Source: Bacteroidia bacterium
GTDB taxonomy: Bacteria > Bacteroidota > Bacteroidia > J057
Direction of reading: 5' to 3'
Length of the DNA: 64,000 bases
NCBI GenBank assembly: GCA_030430205.1
Contig: JAUIGE010000001.1
Location: forward strand, 372,001 to 436,000
Each line of letters opens with the position of its first letter. Position 1 is the stretch's first letter. Shown here piece after piece: positions 25,411 to 33,606 of this stretch. The position numbers and the translations under genes were made by a program. A model generated the notes under the pieces. That model worked only from the letters and a program-made list of their open reading frames with translations. It was not told the origin of the DNA and searched no databases.

Positions 25411-26595
25411 TTATTGGGAGATGAGTTCAAAGGCTTGAAACGTCAGTTCTTCATCTATTTCACTTATTTTACCTCCCACACCATTGATCAGCAAAACAAA
25501 GGTCATGTCTGTCTCAGGGAAATAATGTACGACAGAGGAAAAGCCAAATATGCCCCCTGTATGCCCTATGGCATCTCCTGCGGGGGTATAAAAATACTCC
25601 AGCCCATGTCCGTTTTTCGGTTGATCGTAGGCGGCATAGTCCGGGCCAAAGACTGGAAACCAGTCTGTCATGACAGCCAGAGAGCTGTCACTGACCAGCT
25701 TGCCTTTCATCAGGCTTTCGATGAATACCAGCAGGTCATGAGCCGAGGTGGAGATCCCCCCATCGCCTGTGCGCAGTTCATTTTCATAGAGATGCTCTGA
25801 CTGCATCAACTGGCCATTTCCATAGATGTCGAGATACCCTTTGACTGTTCCTGCCGGAATCGCCGGATCAAGTCCATAGTAGCTATTTTGCAAATTGAGC
25901 GGATCAAATACATACTTCTGATAAGCTTCTGCAAAGCTCAGGCCCGTTGCCTTTTCGATGATCATGCCCAGCAGGGTATAATTGGAGTTGGAATAATAAT
26001 ATGCTTCTCCCGGCGCATTTACCGCCTTTCGCGGCTTCGCGAACTTCATGATCGCTTCCTGCTCCCATTTCCAATAAGGTTGATTGAACAGGGCCAGGTC
26101 ATAATTAATGCCATCCAGGTAGTCTGGGATACCGCTGGTATGGGCCAGCATCTGCTGGATGCTTGCCTTATCAGCATTGGCGATGCGCTTTGTAAAATCC
26201 GTGTCCAGCCAATCGGTCGTTTTTTGATCCAGGCTCAGCAGACCTTCTTCAATCAGTTTAAAAATAATCGTAGCCGTAAACGGCTTGCTGATACTCGCGA
26301 TCAAATGCTTATGGCATTTCTCCATCTGTATCTGATGGCCGACATCGGCATAGCCGCTGGCACCTACCCACAAGCCATCGGCATCTTTTAGCAGCATGAT
26401 GGCGCCAGGTAGCCCTTTGGCTACTTCTGATTCCAGCAGATTTTGCAAGGCCGCTGCCTTGGGGTGGACATCACTGCTGTCAGCAAAGCTGACTTCACAA
26501 TCGTAGAAGCTTGCTTCTACGGGGGCGATCTCCTGTTTACATGCTGCAAAAAGCAGGAGAAGAAGCGTTAGAGAGATAATGTGGTTGTATTTCAT
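25411..26595 (-). CDS. Serine beta-lactamase-fold hydrolase (class C/DD-peptidase-like), lipoprotein
   Basis: A 394-residue protein with lipobox LLFAACKQ, so lipid-anchored in the periplasm or outer membrane. Family motifs are present: SISK as the SxxK nucleophile motif in ASISKPFTATIIFKL; YYSNSNYTLLG supplies the YxN motif; and HTGGIFGFSS replaces the KTG box with HTG, as usual in this group. Substrates of such proteins vary (D-amino peptides, esters), and beta-lactam hydrolysis should not be assumed. Upstream of it on the same strand is a small outer-membrane protein gene, only 26 bases away, so they are likely in one operon. Confidence 0.88.
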   Translation of the reverse strand: MKYNHIISLTLLLLLFAACKQEIAPVEASFYDCEVSFADSSDVHPKAAALQNLLESEVAKGLPGAIMLLKDADGLWVGASGYADVGHQIQMEKCHKHLIASISKPFTATIIFKLIEEGLLSLDQKTTDWLDTDFTKRIANADKASIQQMLAHTSGIPDYLDGINYDLALFNQPYWKWEQEAIMKFAKPRKAVNAPGEAYYYSNSNYTLLGMIIEKATGLSFAEAYQKYVFDPLNLQNSYYGLDPAIPAGTVKGYLDIYGNGQLMQSEHLYENELRTGDGGISTSAHDLLVFIESLMKGKLVSDSSLAVMTDWFPVFGPDYAAYDQPKNGHGLEYFYTPAGDAIGHTGGIFGFSSVVHYFPETDMTFVLLINGVGGKISEIDEELTFQAFELISQ

Positions 26596-26621
26596 GTTTT
26601 TTTTGAAAAAGGTGATTGACT

Positions 26622-27209
26622 TTATATGTTAAATCCTACCCCCAGGTGGATCGCGGTATGTGAAAAGACGGGGACGCCGTTTTTGTAGGCAAAAGGCGCT
26701 TCTGCAAACCATTGGTACCGACCAAAGACCGTGATACCACTGACTTCATAGTTCAGGCCAATATGGCTGTTTATCATGGCCTCTGGCCTCCCCCAATCGC
26801 GTTTTTGCACAAAACCACCCCCATCAACGGCTTCGAATGTGGGGTTGTCACTCCACTGGTGCATATAGCCCAGGCCTGCGGCAAACTCCGCCGATAAGCC
26901 GCCGAGTATCGTATAGCGCAAGCCATAGGTTCCGCTGATCGTAAGGGCATTTTGAAAAAAGTTGTGATGGTAGCCTGCAGCCTGTAACTCGACAAAGCTT
27001 GTCATGGGGCCTTTTTGCTTATGCGTCCAGGAGGTCGCGATTTGAATCCCCGGATGCAGATCCCCCCATTGGGAGCGGATGAAAGGCAGCGCCGTTGATT
27101 CGTTGAAGAGAGAAACTTTGAGCTGTTTGTCAAAGGTCAATTTTTGGGCAGTCGTTTGCCCTGCTGCTGTTAGCAAAATAGCCAACAGCAGCCCATAAAG
27201 CTTTTTCAT
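26622..27209 (-). CDS. Predicted small outer-membrane beta-barrel protein
   Basis: A 195-residue protein with a signal peptide (LLAILLTAAGQTTAQ). The body is aromatic, amphipathic strands (SWTHKQKGPMTSFVELQAAG, GLSAEFAAGLGYMHQW, ISGITVFGRYQWFAEAP in outline) ending HLGVGFNI, compatible with an 8-stranded barrel. No family recognised. It immediately precedes the serine hydrolase gene on the minus strand, which suggests shared transcription and a cell-envelope role. Confidence 0.7.
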   Translation of the reverse strand: MKKLYGLLLAILLTAAGQTTAQKLTFDKQLKVSLFNESTALPFIRSQWGDLHPGIQIATSWTHKQKGPMTSFVELQAAGYHHNFFQNALTISGTYGLRYTILGGLSAEFAAGLGYMHQWSDNPTFEAVDGGGFVQKRDWGRPEAMINSHIGLNYEVSGITVFGRYQWFAEAPFAYKNGVPVFSHTAIHLGVGFNI

Positions 27210-27324
27210 GCTTATAATGATTTTTAGGTTAAAATATAGCTTGTGATGTACCGGGGCAAAGGAAACACGCTAAGGCATGTAAATGCCAAAGGATGGGTTC
27301 GAGCGAATAAAATCACGGAGTGAA

Positions 27325-28254
27325 TCAGTCCAAAAGCCCCTTCACCGCTTCGATGATCATATCATCAATGTTTTGTAAAGACTCCCAGGTCCAGCCGCCG
27401 ATGTGCGGAGAAAGCATCACATTGGGTCTGCGAAAAAGATTTTCGTATAGCTTTTTCTCTTCATCAGCAAGTGAATCCATTTTTTCATTGGGCAAAACAT
27501 CGAGTGCCGCAGCGATTACACGCCCGCTATCCAGCGCCTGCAACAAATCTTCCACCTTAACAATGGGCCCTCTGGCGAGATTTAAAAGGTAGATAGGCCT
27601 GGAAAATTGTTGGAGAAAAGCGGCATCCACCCAGCCCTTTGTCTCCGCCGTCAGCGGAACATGCAGGCTGAGGACTTCTGCCTCTGCATATATTTGCGCC
27701 AGCTCCACCTCCTCGGTATAGGCATGGTCAAAGCCCGTTTTGTATTTGTCATAGGCCAAAATCCTGCAGCCAAAGCTGCTCAGCCGCTTCGCCACCTGGC
27801 TCCCGGTATTTCCATAACCGATGATCCCGACGGTCTTGCCAGTCAGTTCATTTCCGCGATTCTCTTCCCGCCGCCAGAGAAACTGGCGCACTTCCTGATC
27901 TGCTCTCCGCAGATGGTTGCGGATGACCAGGAGCATGCCTACCGTCTGCTCCGCCACCGCATCGGCATTGGAGCCCGCGCAATTGCGGAGTTGAATCCCT
28001 TTTTGGGCCAGATATGCTCCATCAATATGATCGGTGCCTACGCCCGCCCGGATCACCAGCTTTAGCTTGTGTGCCGCATCGATCATCTCCCGATCTACCT
28101 GCACTTTGCTATTGAGGATCAAAACTTCAGCCGTTTCGATCTCCCTCATCGTGATGGCCCGGTCTGCTTCAGGCAGGTACTTCATGTCTATGGGAAGCGT
28201 TCCCAGTTTTTCGATAAAAGGCGGGCGAAAACGATCAATGATAAGTATCTGCAT
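27325..28254 (-). CDS. D-isomer-specific 2-hydroxyacid dehydrogenase (SerA-like)
   Basis: A 309-residue NAD-dependent dehydrogenase. The Rossmann motif is GIIGYGNTGSQVAKRL (about 138-153). Catalytic elements are the Arg in NLARGPIVK, the Glu region in LDVLPNEK, and the His in LSPHIGGWTWES. Length fits the short phosphoglycerate dehydrogenase form without an ACT domain, so it may oxidise 3-phosphoglycerate; other 2-hydroxyacids are possible. The gene follows the DASS symporter remnant by 12 bases in the same direction, so it may once have been transcribed with that transporter. Confidence 0.88.
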   Translation of the reverse strand: MQILIIDRFRPPFIEKLGTLPIDMKYLPEADRAITMREIETAEVLILNSKVQVDREMIDAAHKLKLVIRAGVGTDHIDGAYLAQKGIQLRNCAGSNADAVAEQTVGMLLVIRNHLRRADQEVRQFLWRREENRGNELTGKTVGIIGYGNTGSQVAKRLSSFGCRILAYDKYKTGFDHAYTEEVELAQIYAEAEVLSLHVPLTAETKGWVDAAFLQQFSRPIYLLNLARGPIVKVEDLLQALDSGRVIAAALDVLPNEKMDSLADEEKKLYENLFRRPNVMLSPHIGGWTWESLQNIDDMIIEAVKGLLD

Positions 28255-28266
28255 CCTTCAGGATAT

Positions 28267-28631
28267 TTATAGCGATAAAATGGGTAAAACGTAGGTGTAC
28301 ATCAGCAAAGTCAAAAGTATGACACAAAGCAGGTTGAGTCCAAAGCCGCATTTGGCCATTTGGGGTATGGTGACGCGCTTGCTGCCAAAGATCACGGCAT
28401 TGGTGCCGGTGCCAGAGGACAGCATAAAAGAAAAATCACAATCGGCACAAAGGCCGTGGCATAGATGGGAATACATTCACTGATCCACCAGGTCGCCATC
28501 AGGCAGGCTACCCCCAGCGCTTTGAGCGCTTCCGGACTCATCCCCTCCGGTGAAGGGAGCAGGAGAGACAGCAGCAGGAATAATATTCCCAGCCAAAAAC
28601 CAACTTGCTTTGATTTGATCATATTCCGCAT
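28267..28631 (-). pseudogene. SLC13/DASS-type anion symporter remnant (internal deletion and frameshift)
   Basis: Two overlapping minus-strand pieces match opposite ends of a DASS (divalent anion:Na+ symporter) protein. The N-terminal piece reads GFWLGILFLLLSLLLPSPEG, then TWWISECIPIYATAFVPIVIF. The C-terminal piece reads SSGTGTNAVIFGSKRVTIPQ, then MAKCGFGLNLL. About 350 central residues are missing and the two parts are out of frame, with the junction near 28425-28445. The N-terminal codons begin about 28622-28631, right beside the TTCCGCA hairpin and the end of the AAA ATPase gene, so insertion there may have cost the gene its promoter. Confidence 0.85.
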
Positions 28632-28643
28632 CCATTTGCGGAA
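28624..28643. repeat. TTCCGCA inverted repeat at the 3' border of the AAA ATPase gene
   Basis: TTCCGCA and TGCGGAA flank a 6-base loop 13 bases beyond the ATPase stop codon. The same TTCCGCAA core makes up the four-repeat array on the other side of that gene (30099-30197). Confidence 0.6.
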
Positions 28644-28655
28644 ATATCAGGATTT

Positions 28656-30089
28656 TCATTTGATATCCGCAAATAAATCATCCATATCAACGACCTTCTC
28701 TATAAAACCCAGGCTATGCTTGTTTGGGATCAGGCCAAAAGTTGTAATCAGAATCAGTTGAAGCTGTTTCTTCGTCTGACTTATCTGCTGAAATGTACTT
28801 CTCTTTCTACGAAGTTTTGTAGCCTCTTCTTTCGTCAGGGCAAAATCATCATTGTAAAATTTGATCTCACAAAGTGAGATCACATGATCTTGTCTTTCAA
28901 TCAGCAAATCTATTTGGGCACCTTCCATTTCTTCTGATCCTTTTGTCAAAAAGCTAAATTGTCGCGTATGGACACCCGAGATTCCCAAGGCCATTTTTAT
29001 CTGATCAATATGCTGCAAACAAATATTTTCAAAAGCATACCCGCTCCAGGATTTCCAGGACTGAGTTTGACTTAAACTTTGCCAGTTTCCATGCTCTTTT
29101 TCAGGGATGGCATCGATGTATTTGAGATAAAAAAGGGAATAATTATCCGTCAAGCGATATATGCTTTCTTTCTTTTTTTTGTTGAAGGGAATATAGGAAG
29201 TGATGAAACCAGATTGTTCCAATTCTTTCAAAATCGTACTTAACCCACCACCATCTTTCATGCGGGTTGCTGCTAATATTTCAGTTCGGCTAAGGCCTTT
29301 CCAACTGCCCGCAAGTATCCTGGCGATTTTTTCGTATCGCTCTGGTCGGGAAAAAAGAGAACTATAAAGATTGCCAAACTCAGTCCTTAGAAGGCCATTG
29401 GGATGGAAACAAATATCATCAATATTTTGAATCGCGCTTTTTCCACCTTCCACCTGATCTAAATAATGTGGAATGCCTCCCATCGTCATATAAAGCAGCA
29501 GGAGTTGATATCTTCCGAAAGAAATATTTCTTTCCTCAAAGTAGGCTTCGGTTTCTGATAAGGTAAAAGCCGATAGCACCATTTTTCGGGTAACCCGATT
29601 ATGTAAGCCGCCTTTGTTATTGATGATCTTTTTGATCATCCAGGCCGTTGCAGAGCCGCATATGATGACAACGATATTTTGCCGGGAAGCGTAACTGTTC
29701 CAAAAATAGCTGAATCCGGTCAGGAAATCAGATTTAGCAGTTGCTACCCAAGGTAGTTCATCTATGAAAACAACTTTTTTTCTCCCTAAATCACCCAGTG
29801 AATCCATGTATTCTTTTAACCTGTGAAAAGCGGCTAACCAATCTTGGGGTACTGCTTCCAGCTCGTCCACTTGTGAGGCTTCTTTTAGGCTATAGGTAAA
29901 GTTTCTCAGTTGTTGTTCTTTATTCCCATCCTTCAACCCTACCATTTCAAAGTCCATTTTCCCTTCAAAAAAAGACCGAACAAGGTACGTTTTACCTACC
30001 CGACGTCTTCCTATTACAGCTATAAGCTCTGCTTTGGGAGAGGAGAATGCTTTATTTAAGGTTTCTTTTTCTTGTATTCTTCCAATCAT
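28656..30089 (-). CDS. AAA-type ATPase with C-terminal DUF234/PD-(D/E)XK-like domain
   Basis: The 477-residue protein begins MIGRIQEKETL, typical of archaeal-type ATPases of the DUF234 group. Walker A is GRRRVGKT (27-34), Walker B is KVVFIDELPW (Asp110-Glu111), a sensor segment IICGSATAWM follows, then a winged helix (LSRTEILAATRMKDGGGLST). The C-terminal domain contains QIDLLIE and LCEIKFY (Asp394, Glu408, Lys410), the D-ExK signature of restriction-like nucleases. This family is common, often multi-copy, and functionally obscure; defence or mobile-element roles have been proposed. The gene is bordered on both sides by TTCCGCAA inverted repeats, and the first repeat lies only 10 bases upstream of its start codon. 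Confidence 0.85.
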   Translation of the reverse strand: MIGRIQEKETLNKAFSSPKAELIAVIGRRRVGKTYLVRSFFEGKMDFEMVGLKDGNKEQQLRNFTYSLKEASQVDELEAVPQDWLAAFHRLKEYMDSLGDLGRKKVVFIDELPWVATAKSDFLTGFSYFWNSYASRQNIVVIICGSATAWMIKKIINNKGGLHNRVTRKMVLSAFTLSETEAYFEERNISFGRYQLLLLYMTMGGIPHYLDQVEGGKSAIQNIDDICFHPNGLLRTEFGNLYSSLFSRPERYEKIARILAGSWKGLSRTEILAATRMKDGGGLSTILKELEQSGFITSYIPFNKKKKESIYRLTDNYSLFYLKYIDAIPEKEHGNWQSLSQTQSWKSWSGYAFENICLQHIDQIKMALGISGVHTRQFSFLTKGSEEMEGAQIDLLIERQDHVISLCEIKFYNDDFALTKEEATKLRRKRSTFQQISQTKKQLQLILITTFGLIPNKHSLGFIEKVVDMDDLFADIK

Positions 30090-30098
30090 GTCTACTGG

Positions 30099-30197
30099 AT
30101 AAGTTGCGGAATCTATGCAAATATATATAGATTCCGCAACTTATGGTATATATAAGTTGCGGAATCTATATCAATCAGGGTACTTTCCGCAACTTAT
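30099..30197. repeat. Array of four alternating 18-bp TTGCGGAA repeats upstream of the AAA ATPase
   Basis: ATAAGTTGCGGAATCTAT occurs exactly at 30099-30116, inverted at 30127-30144 and direct at 30152-30169, with a 13-base inverted partial copy at 30185-30197. Neighbouring copies can pair into 18-bp hairpins with 10- and 7-base loops. The array lies between the ATPase start and the CoA-transferase stop, both on the minus strand. Confidence 0.9.
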
Positions 30198-30201
30198 CCC
30201 G

Positions 30202-30224
30202 TGATAAGCAAATAGCTTATCACG
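30202..30224. repeat. 9-bp hairpin at the CoA-transferase stop codon
   Basis: GTGATAAGC and GCTTATCAC pair around the loop AAATA and overlap the stop codon of the CoA-transferase. No U-tract follows, so it may stabilise the mRNA 3' end rather than terminate by itself. Confidence 0.45.
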
Positions 30225-31497
30225 AAATCATCATCTTCGCATTTTCGTACACCATCTTCGAAATAGCCTCCCTGTCATCGGGATGAGCGATTTTTATCAT
30301 TTGGCGAGCTCGCTCTTTCAGGTTTTTGGCATAGAGGTGCGCGATGCCATGCTCTGTGACGATATAGTGAACGTGAGCCCTGGTAGTCACCACGGAAGCC
30401 CCGGGCTTCAGGATCGGCACGATCCGTGCCAGCCCGCGGGAAGTCCTCGATGGCAATGCCAAAATAGCTTTTCCTCCTGCTGATAAGGAAGCGCCCCGGA
30501 TGAAGTCCATCTGTCCGCCTACGCCGGAGTATTGGTGCGTGCCGATAGAATCGGCGCATACCTGCCCAAAAACATCTATCTCAATGGCGCTGTTGATCGC
30601 CGTCACTTTCGGATTTTTGCGGATCGTCCGCGTGTCATTGACATAGCCGACATCCATCATGTTTACGATGGGGTTATTGTCAATGAAGTCATAGATTTTC
30701 CTCGTTCCAAAGGCAAAACCGGAGACGATCTTACCCGGCTCTGTGACTTTTTGGGAGCCGTTGATTACGCCTCTTTCAACCAGATCGACGATGCCATCGG
30801 AGCACATCTCGGTATGGATGCCCAGGTTTTTATGGTGAATCAATTGTTTGAGTGCGGCATTGGGAATGCCGCCGATGCCCATTTGCAGGGTGGCGCCATC
30901 TTCTACCAAAGATGCGATATGACTGCCGATTTTTGTCTCTACTTCAGTTGGTTCATTGATGGTCATCTCGGGTAAGGGATCGTTTACCTCGACAAAACTA
31001 TCAATCTGGCTCATGTGCAGGATACCGTTGCCATGCACAAAAGGCATATTGGGATTGACCTGAGCGATGATATGTTTTGCGGTATCTATCGCTGCATTGG
31101 AAACATCAACGGAGCAACCCAATGAACAAAAACCTTTTTCATTGGGCTGAGAAACAGTCACCATGGCCACATCTATAGGCATGAGGCCAGAGCGAAAAAG
31201 GTTAGGGATTTCACTCAGAAATATAGGAACATAGTTCGCTATGCCCTTTTGTACCTGCTTTCTGATATTTGCCCCGACAAAAAAACTATTGACGATAAAG
31301 CTGTCCTGATACGCATCATCTGCATAAGGAGCTGGCCCCTCGGTATGCAGGCTGACGATTTCGACATCCCGTAGTTCGGCATGCCGATCAGTCAGGGCTT
31401 TTACAAGCCGGATGGGGGTGGCGGCAGCGGAATGCAAAAAGACCCTATCGTGGGATTTAACAATTTTGACGGCTTCTTCAGGCGTTGTGGTTAGCAT
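30220..31497 (-). CDS. Acetyl-CoA hydrolase/transferase family CoA-transferase
   Basis: The 425-residue cytoplasmic enzyme resembles 4-hydroxybutyrate/succinyl CoA-transferases (Cat1/Cat2-like). The catalytic glutamate is Glu230 in GIHTEMCSDGIVDL, the GIGGIPNAAL motif precedes it at 207-216, and VHYIVTEHGIAHLYAKNL is the conserved C-terminal signature. The reaction is transfer of CoA between acyl-CoA and a free carboxylate, with substrate unknown. Nearby remnants of a CitE-like lyase (upstream, same strand) and a DASS anion symporter make a dicarboxylate or itaconate-type substrate plausible, since CoA-transferase plus CitE-like citramalyl-CoA lyase is the known itaconate route. That assignment is inference. 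Confidence 0.9.
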   Translation of the reverse strand: MLTTTPEEAVKIVKSHDRVFLHSAAATPIRLVKALTDRHAELRDVEIVSLHTEGPAPYADDAYQDSFIVNSFFVGANIRKQVQKGIANYVPIFLSEIPNLFRSGLMPIDVAMVTVSQPNEKGFCSLGCSVDVSNAAIDTAKHIIAQVNPNMPFVHGNGILHMSQIDSFVEVNDPLPEMTINEPTEVETKIGSHIASLVEDGATLQMGIGGIPNAALKQLIHHKNLGIHTEMCSDGIVDLVERGVINGSQKVTEPGKIVSGFAFGTRKIYDFIDNNPIVNMMDVGYVNDTRTIRKNPKVTAINSAIEIDVFGQVCADSIGTHQYSGVGGQMDFIRGASLSAGGKAILALPSRTSRGLARIVPILKPGASVVTTRAHVHYIVTEHGIAHLYAKNLKERARQMIKIAHPDDREAISKMVYENAKMMIS

Positions 31498-31606
31498 AAG
31501 TTATTTTTCTACAAATGAATTTCCCGCAAATGTAAGGCTGACTGTTTGTTTTTGAGAATACCTAAAAGCAGGGCCCTTTTGTGCTTTTTATGACTAATGT
31601 CATTAT

Positions 31607-31960
31607 TTAAAAGCAAACTCTCTTATTGGTCCGCATGATTTCATCATGAATCAACTTACCCAATTGTATACTCTCTCTTCAATTTTGGGAAGTACGACAC
31701 TTTTGATCTGCGCTTTTAAGCGTATTTATTCGCACATGGTACTTCCGATCTTGCGGGAGAAGAGAGAACAATTTGGCCAAATCCTGTCGGGCGATCGCTT
31801 TTAGTTCAGCATTTTTTTCAGGAAAATCTATGCTCTGAATGCTGTCTTCCAGGTCCAGCAGTATTTCAGGTGCACAAATGGAAGTGATCTGGAAGATCTT
31901 TCTTGCTGTTTGTAAAGGGTTTTTGGCTGGAAAGCATTGATATACAGTGATTGGGTTCAT
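31607..31960 (-). pseudogene. HpcH/HpaI (CitE-like) lyase remnant
   Basis: The first 75 codons match the N-terminus of CitE-like C-C lyases: PEILLDLEDSIQSIDFPEKN carries the LDLEDS metal/substrate region and KYHVRINTLKS the RIN motif. The frame is then lost. A second frame reads IKSVVLPKIEERV, the family segment with the VLPKIE motif, and a third reads LGKLIHDEIMRTNK, which resembles the CitE C-terminus and ends at 31607. Large central parts are missing. It is therefore a gene with at least two frameshifts and deletions. It lies directly upstream of the intact CoA-transferase gene. Confidence 0.75.
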
Positions 31961-32102
31961 GACAAATGGACTTTGTCTACCCTAACGTAGTTTAGCTGTT
32001 ATTTGCAGCTTTCCACCCAAAACTATTAAGCAAGTCATGCTTGCTGCTGAGCCTATTTATCTGGGTATGGCATCCTAAATCCAGAGTAAGTGCCATGCTC
32101 TG

Positions 32103-32699
32103 TTAATCTTTGGATTTGAGTTTTTTCCCTGGTTTCGTCCCTATCTTAAAGGACAAGCTTTGAAATTCACGATTTTCTATGCAGCACGTTTTTCCTTTTC
32201 CAAAAAAGGCCGAGGGGCTATAAGCAATTAAAAAGTCATCCAGGTTTTTTCCGTCCATTTGTTCAACGATGGGCCTTGAATAGGTTTTGTTAAAAGTCCA
32301 TTCATTTAAATACCCCATTCCATTGCTGTCAACAGTTAACACATTACCTTTTTCCTTTGATAGCACCAGGGTTATTTCGCCATTGTATCCATTTGGAACT
32401 TTAATTTTCAAGGTTGGAGAATACAATTGGTAATGAAATGCTATAAAAGAAAGGGTTGTCAGAATTAAGAAGGTTGTCATCCAAGCCATTTTCTTGAAAA
32501 TCAATTTAGCAATTGATGCAACAAGTAAGCAGCCAATCATAATTCCAAGGAGCACGATGCCTCCTAAAAATGTCCCAGACAGAATCATGCCTCCCGGCAC
32601 ATTTGATAGCTTAATTATCAAAGTCAGCAAAAGGGTAACTGATAGTACTGTCAGTAATATTTTCAGTTTTCGATTTGTCATTTTGAAATCGATCGGCAT
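32103..32699 (-). CDS. Hypothetical membrane protein with extracytoplasmic C-terminal domain
   Basis: A 198-residue protein with three hydrophobic helices in the first 90 residues (ILLTVLSVTLLLTLIIKL, MILSGTFLGGIVLLGIMIGC, MTTFLILTTLSFIAFHYQL). A C-terminal domain of about 105 residues follows, with IKVPNGYNGEITLVLSKEKG, a pair of Cys (KTCCIEN) and a Lys-rich end. No family recognised. ATG codons at 32699 and 32681 are both possible. It lies 13 bases downstream of the TylF-type methyltransferase on the same strand. AT-rich composition sets both apart from the core genes. Confidence 0.65.
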   Translation of the reverse strand: MPIDFKMTNRKLKILLTVLSVTLLLTLIIKLSNVPGGMILSGTFLGGIVLLGIMIGCLLVASIAKLIFKKMAWMTTFLILTTLSFIAFHYQLYSPTLKIKVPNGYNGEITLVLSKEKGNVLTVDSNGMGYLNEWTFNKTYSRPIVEQMDGKNLDDFLIAYSPSAFFGKGKTCCIENREFQSLSFKIGTKPGKKLKSKD

Positions 32700-32712
32700 G
32701 TCGGGTTATAAC

Positions 32713-33462
32713 CTACTTTATCTTAACTATTACCCCATGCCCATTCAAATTGTGGATCACGATTCTATCCTCCATTTCTCTTTGGCTTTCAACAAATTTG
32801 GTGACGCCTTGTGTTCCTGAAAAACCATAGTCATCATAAACAACCGTCCCCCCGATAACCAATTTATCCCATATCCACTCTGTGATCTCTTTTGCTCCCT
32901 GATATACATCTACATCTATGTGGCAAAACTTAAACTTCCTGTCTTTTACGAAAGACCCGGTATCATCAGGAAACATGCCAGTCAGGATTTCTGCATTCTC
33001 TATGTTTAAGCCTTTGAGCAGGTTCGAAACGACTTCTTCCGACGTATCAGCATGCTCTCCATTTACATATCTGTTGTCTTTCTCGCCAGCTTTTACGACT
33101 CCCTCAAATGTGTCACATATATATGTTTTTGAGCCTTTTGAGTATTTCTGAGCGGCCATGGCAATGATGGCCCCTGTGCCTCCTCTCCAAGCCCCGACCT
33201 CGATAAAATCTCCATCTAAGCTTCTCAAATCTTTACTGAGCTGCCAGAGTTCATAACATCTGTAGATACCAACCAATGTATGGGTTTTAACTTGTTGGTA
33301 TACTTCCTGAAAGTCCTGATCTGAAATCCAAGGAGAGTAGGTAGCTCTGGGCAAAACAACAGATTGGGGAAAATCCCCTTCCATCAATTTATATTTCCGC
33401 AATACGATCTCGTATCCCTTCCTTTTGTAGTAATTTTTAATTGCTTTTTGAATGATATTCAT
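32713..33462 (-). CDS. TylF/MycF-type SAM-dependent methyltransferase
   Basis: A 249-residue class I methyltransferase. The SAM-binding motif is DFIEVGAWRGGTGAIIAMAA (about 82-101) with YICDTFEGV as motif II. The metal and catalytic acids characteristic of macrocin O-methyltransferases appear in CHIDVDVYQGAKE and VVYDDYGFSGTQGV. TylF homologues outside antibiotic clusters often modify sugars of surface polysaccharides; here the substrate is unknown and no glycan gene cluster is adjacent. Confidence 0.85.
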   Translation of the reverse strand: MNIIQKAIKNYYKRKGYEIVLRKYKLMEGDFPQSVVLPRATYSPWISDQDFQEVYQQVKTHTLVGIYRCYELWQLSKDLRSLDGDFIEVGAWRGGTGAIIAMAAQKYSKGSKTYICDTFEGVVKAGEKDNRYVNGEHADTSEEVVSNLLKGLNIENAEILTGMFPDDTGSFVKDRKFKFCHIDVDVYQGAKEITEWIWDKLVIGGTVVYDDYGFSGTQGVTKFVESQREMEDRIVIHNLNGHGVIVKIK

Positions 33463-33606
33463 GTTTTCTTGATTATGCTCTATCTGAGCTAGAATGGGAT
33501 CTTCTCTTCAGCTCATGAAGCCTTGTAAAGGCGGCAAGATAGCGAGGGGGGAAAAATATCCCAAGGGGGCGCTTGTTTTTTGGCGGAAATTTATGATCCG
33601 GTCCTT

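Noticed and set aside
25411-26595. Antibiotic-resistance beta-lactamase
   Set aside because: The motifs (SISK, YSN, HTG) place it in the broad serine hydrolase family. Nothing shows beta-lactam specificity.
30099-30197. Possible short CRISPR array
   Set aside because: The repeats alternate in orientation and are separated by only 7-15 bases. CRISPR repeats are in one orientation with spacers of about 30 bases. No cas genes are nearby.
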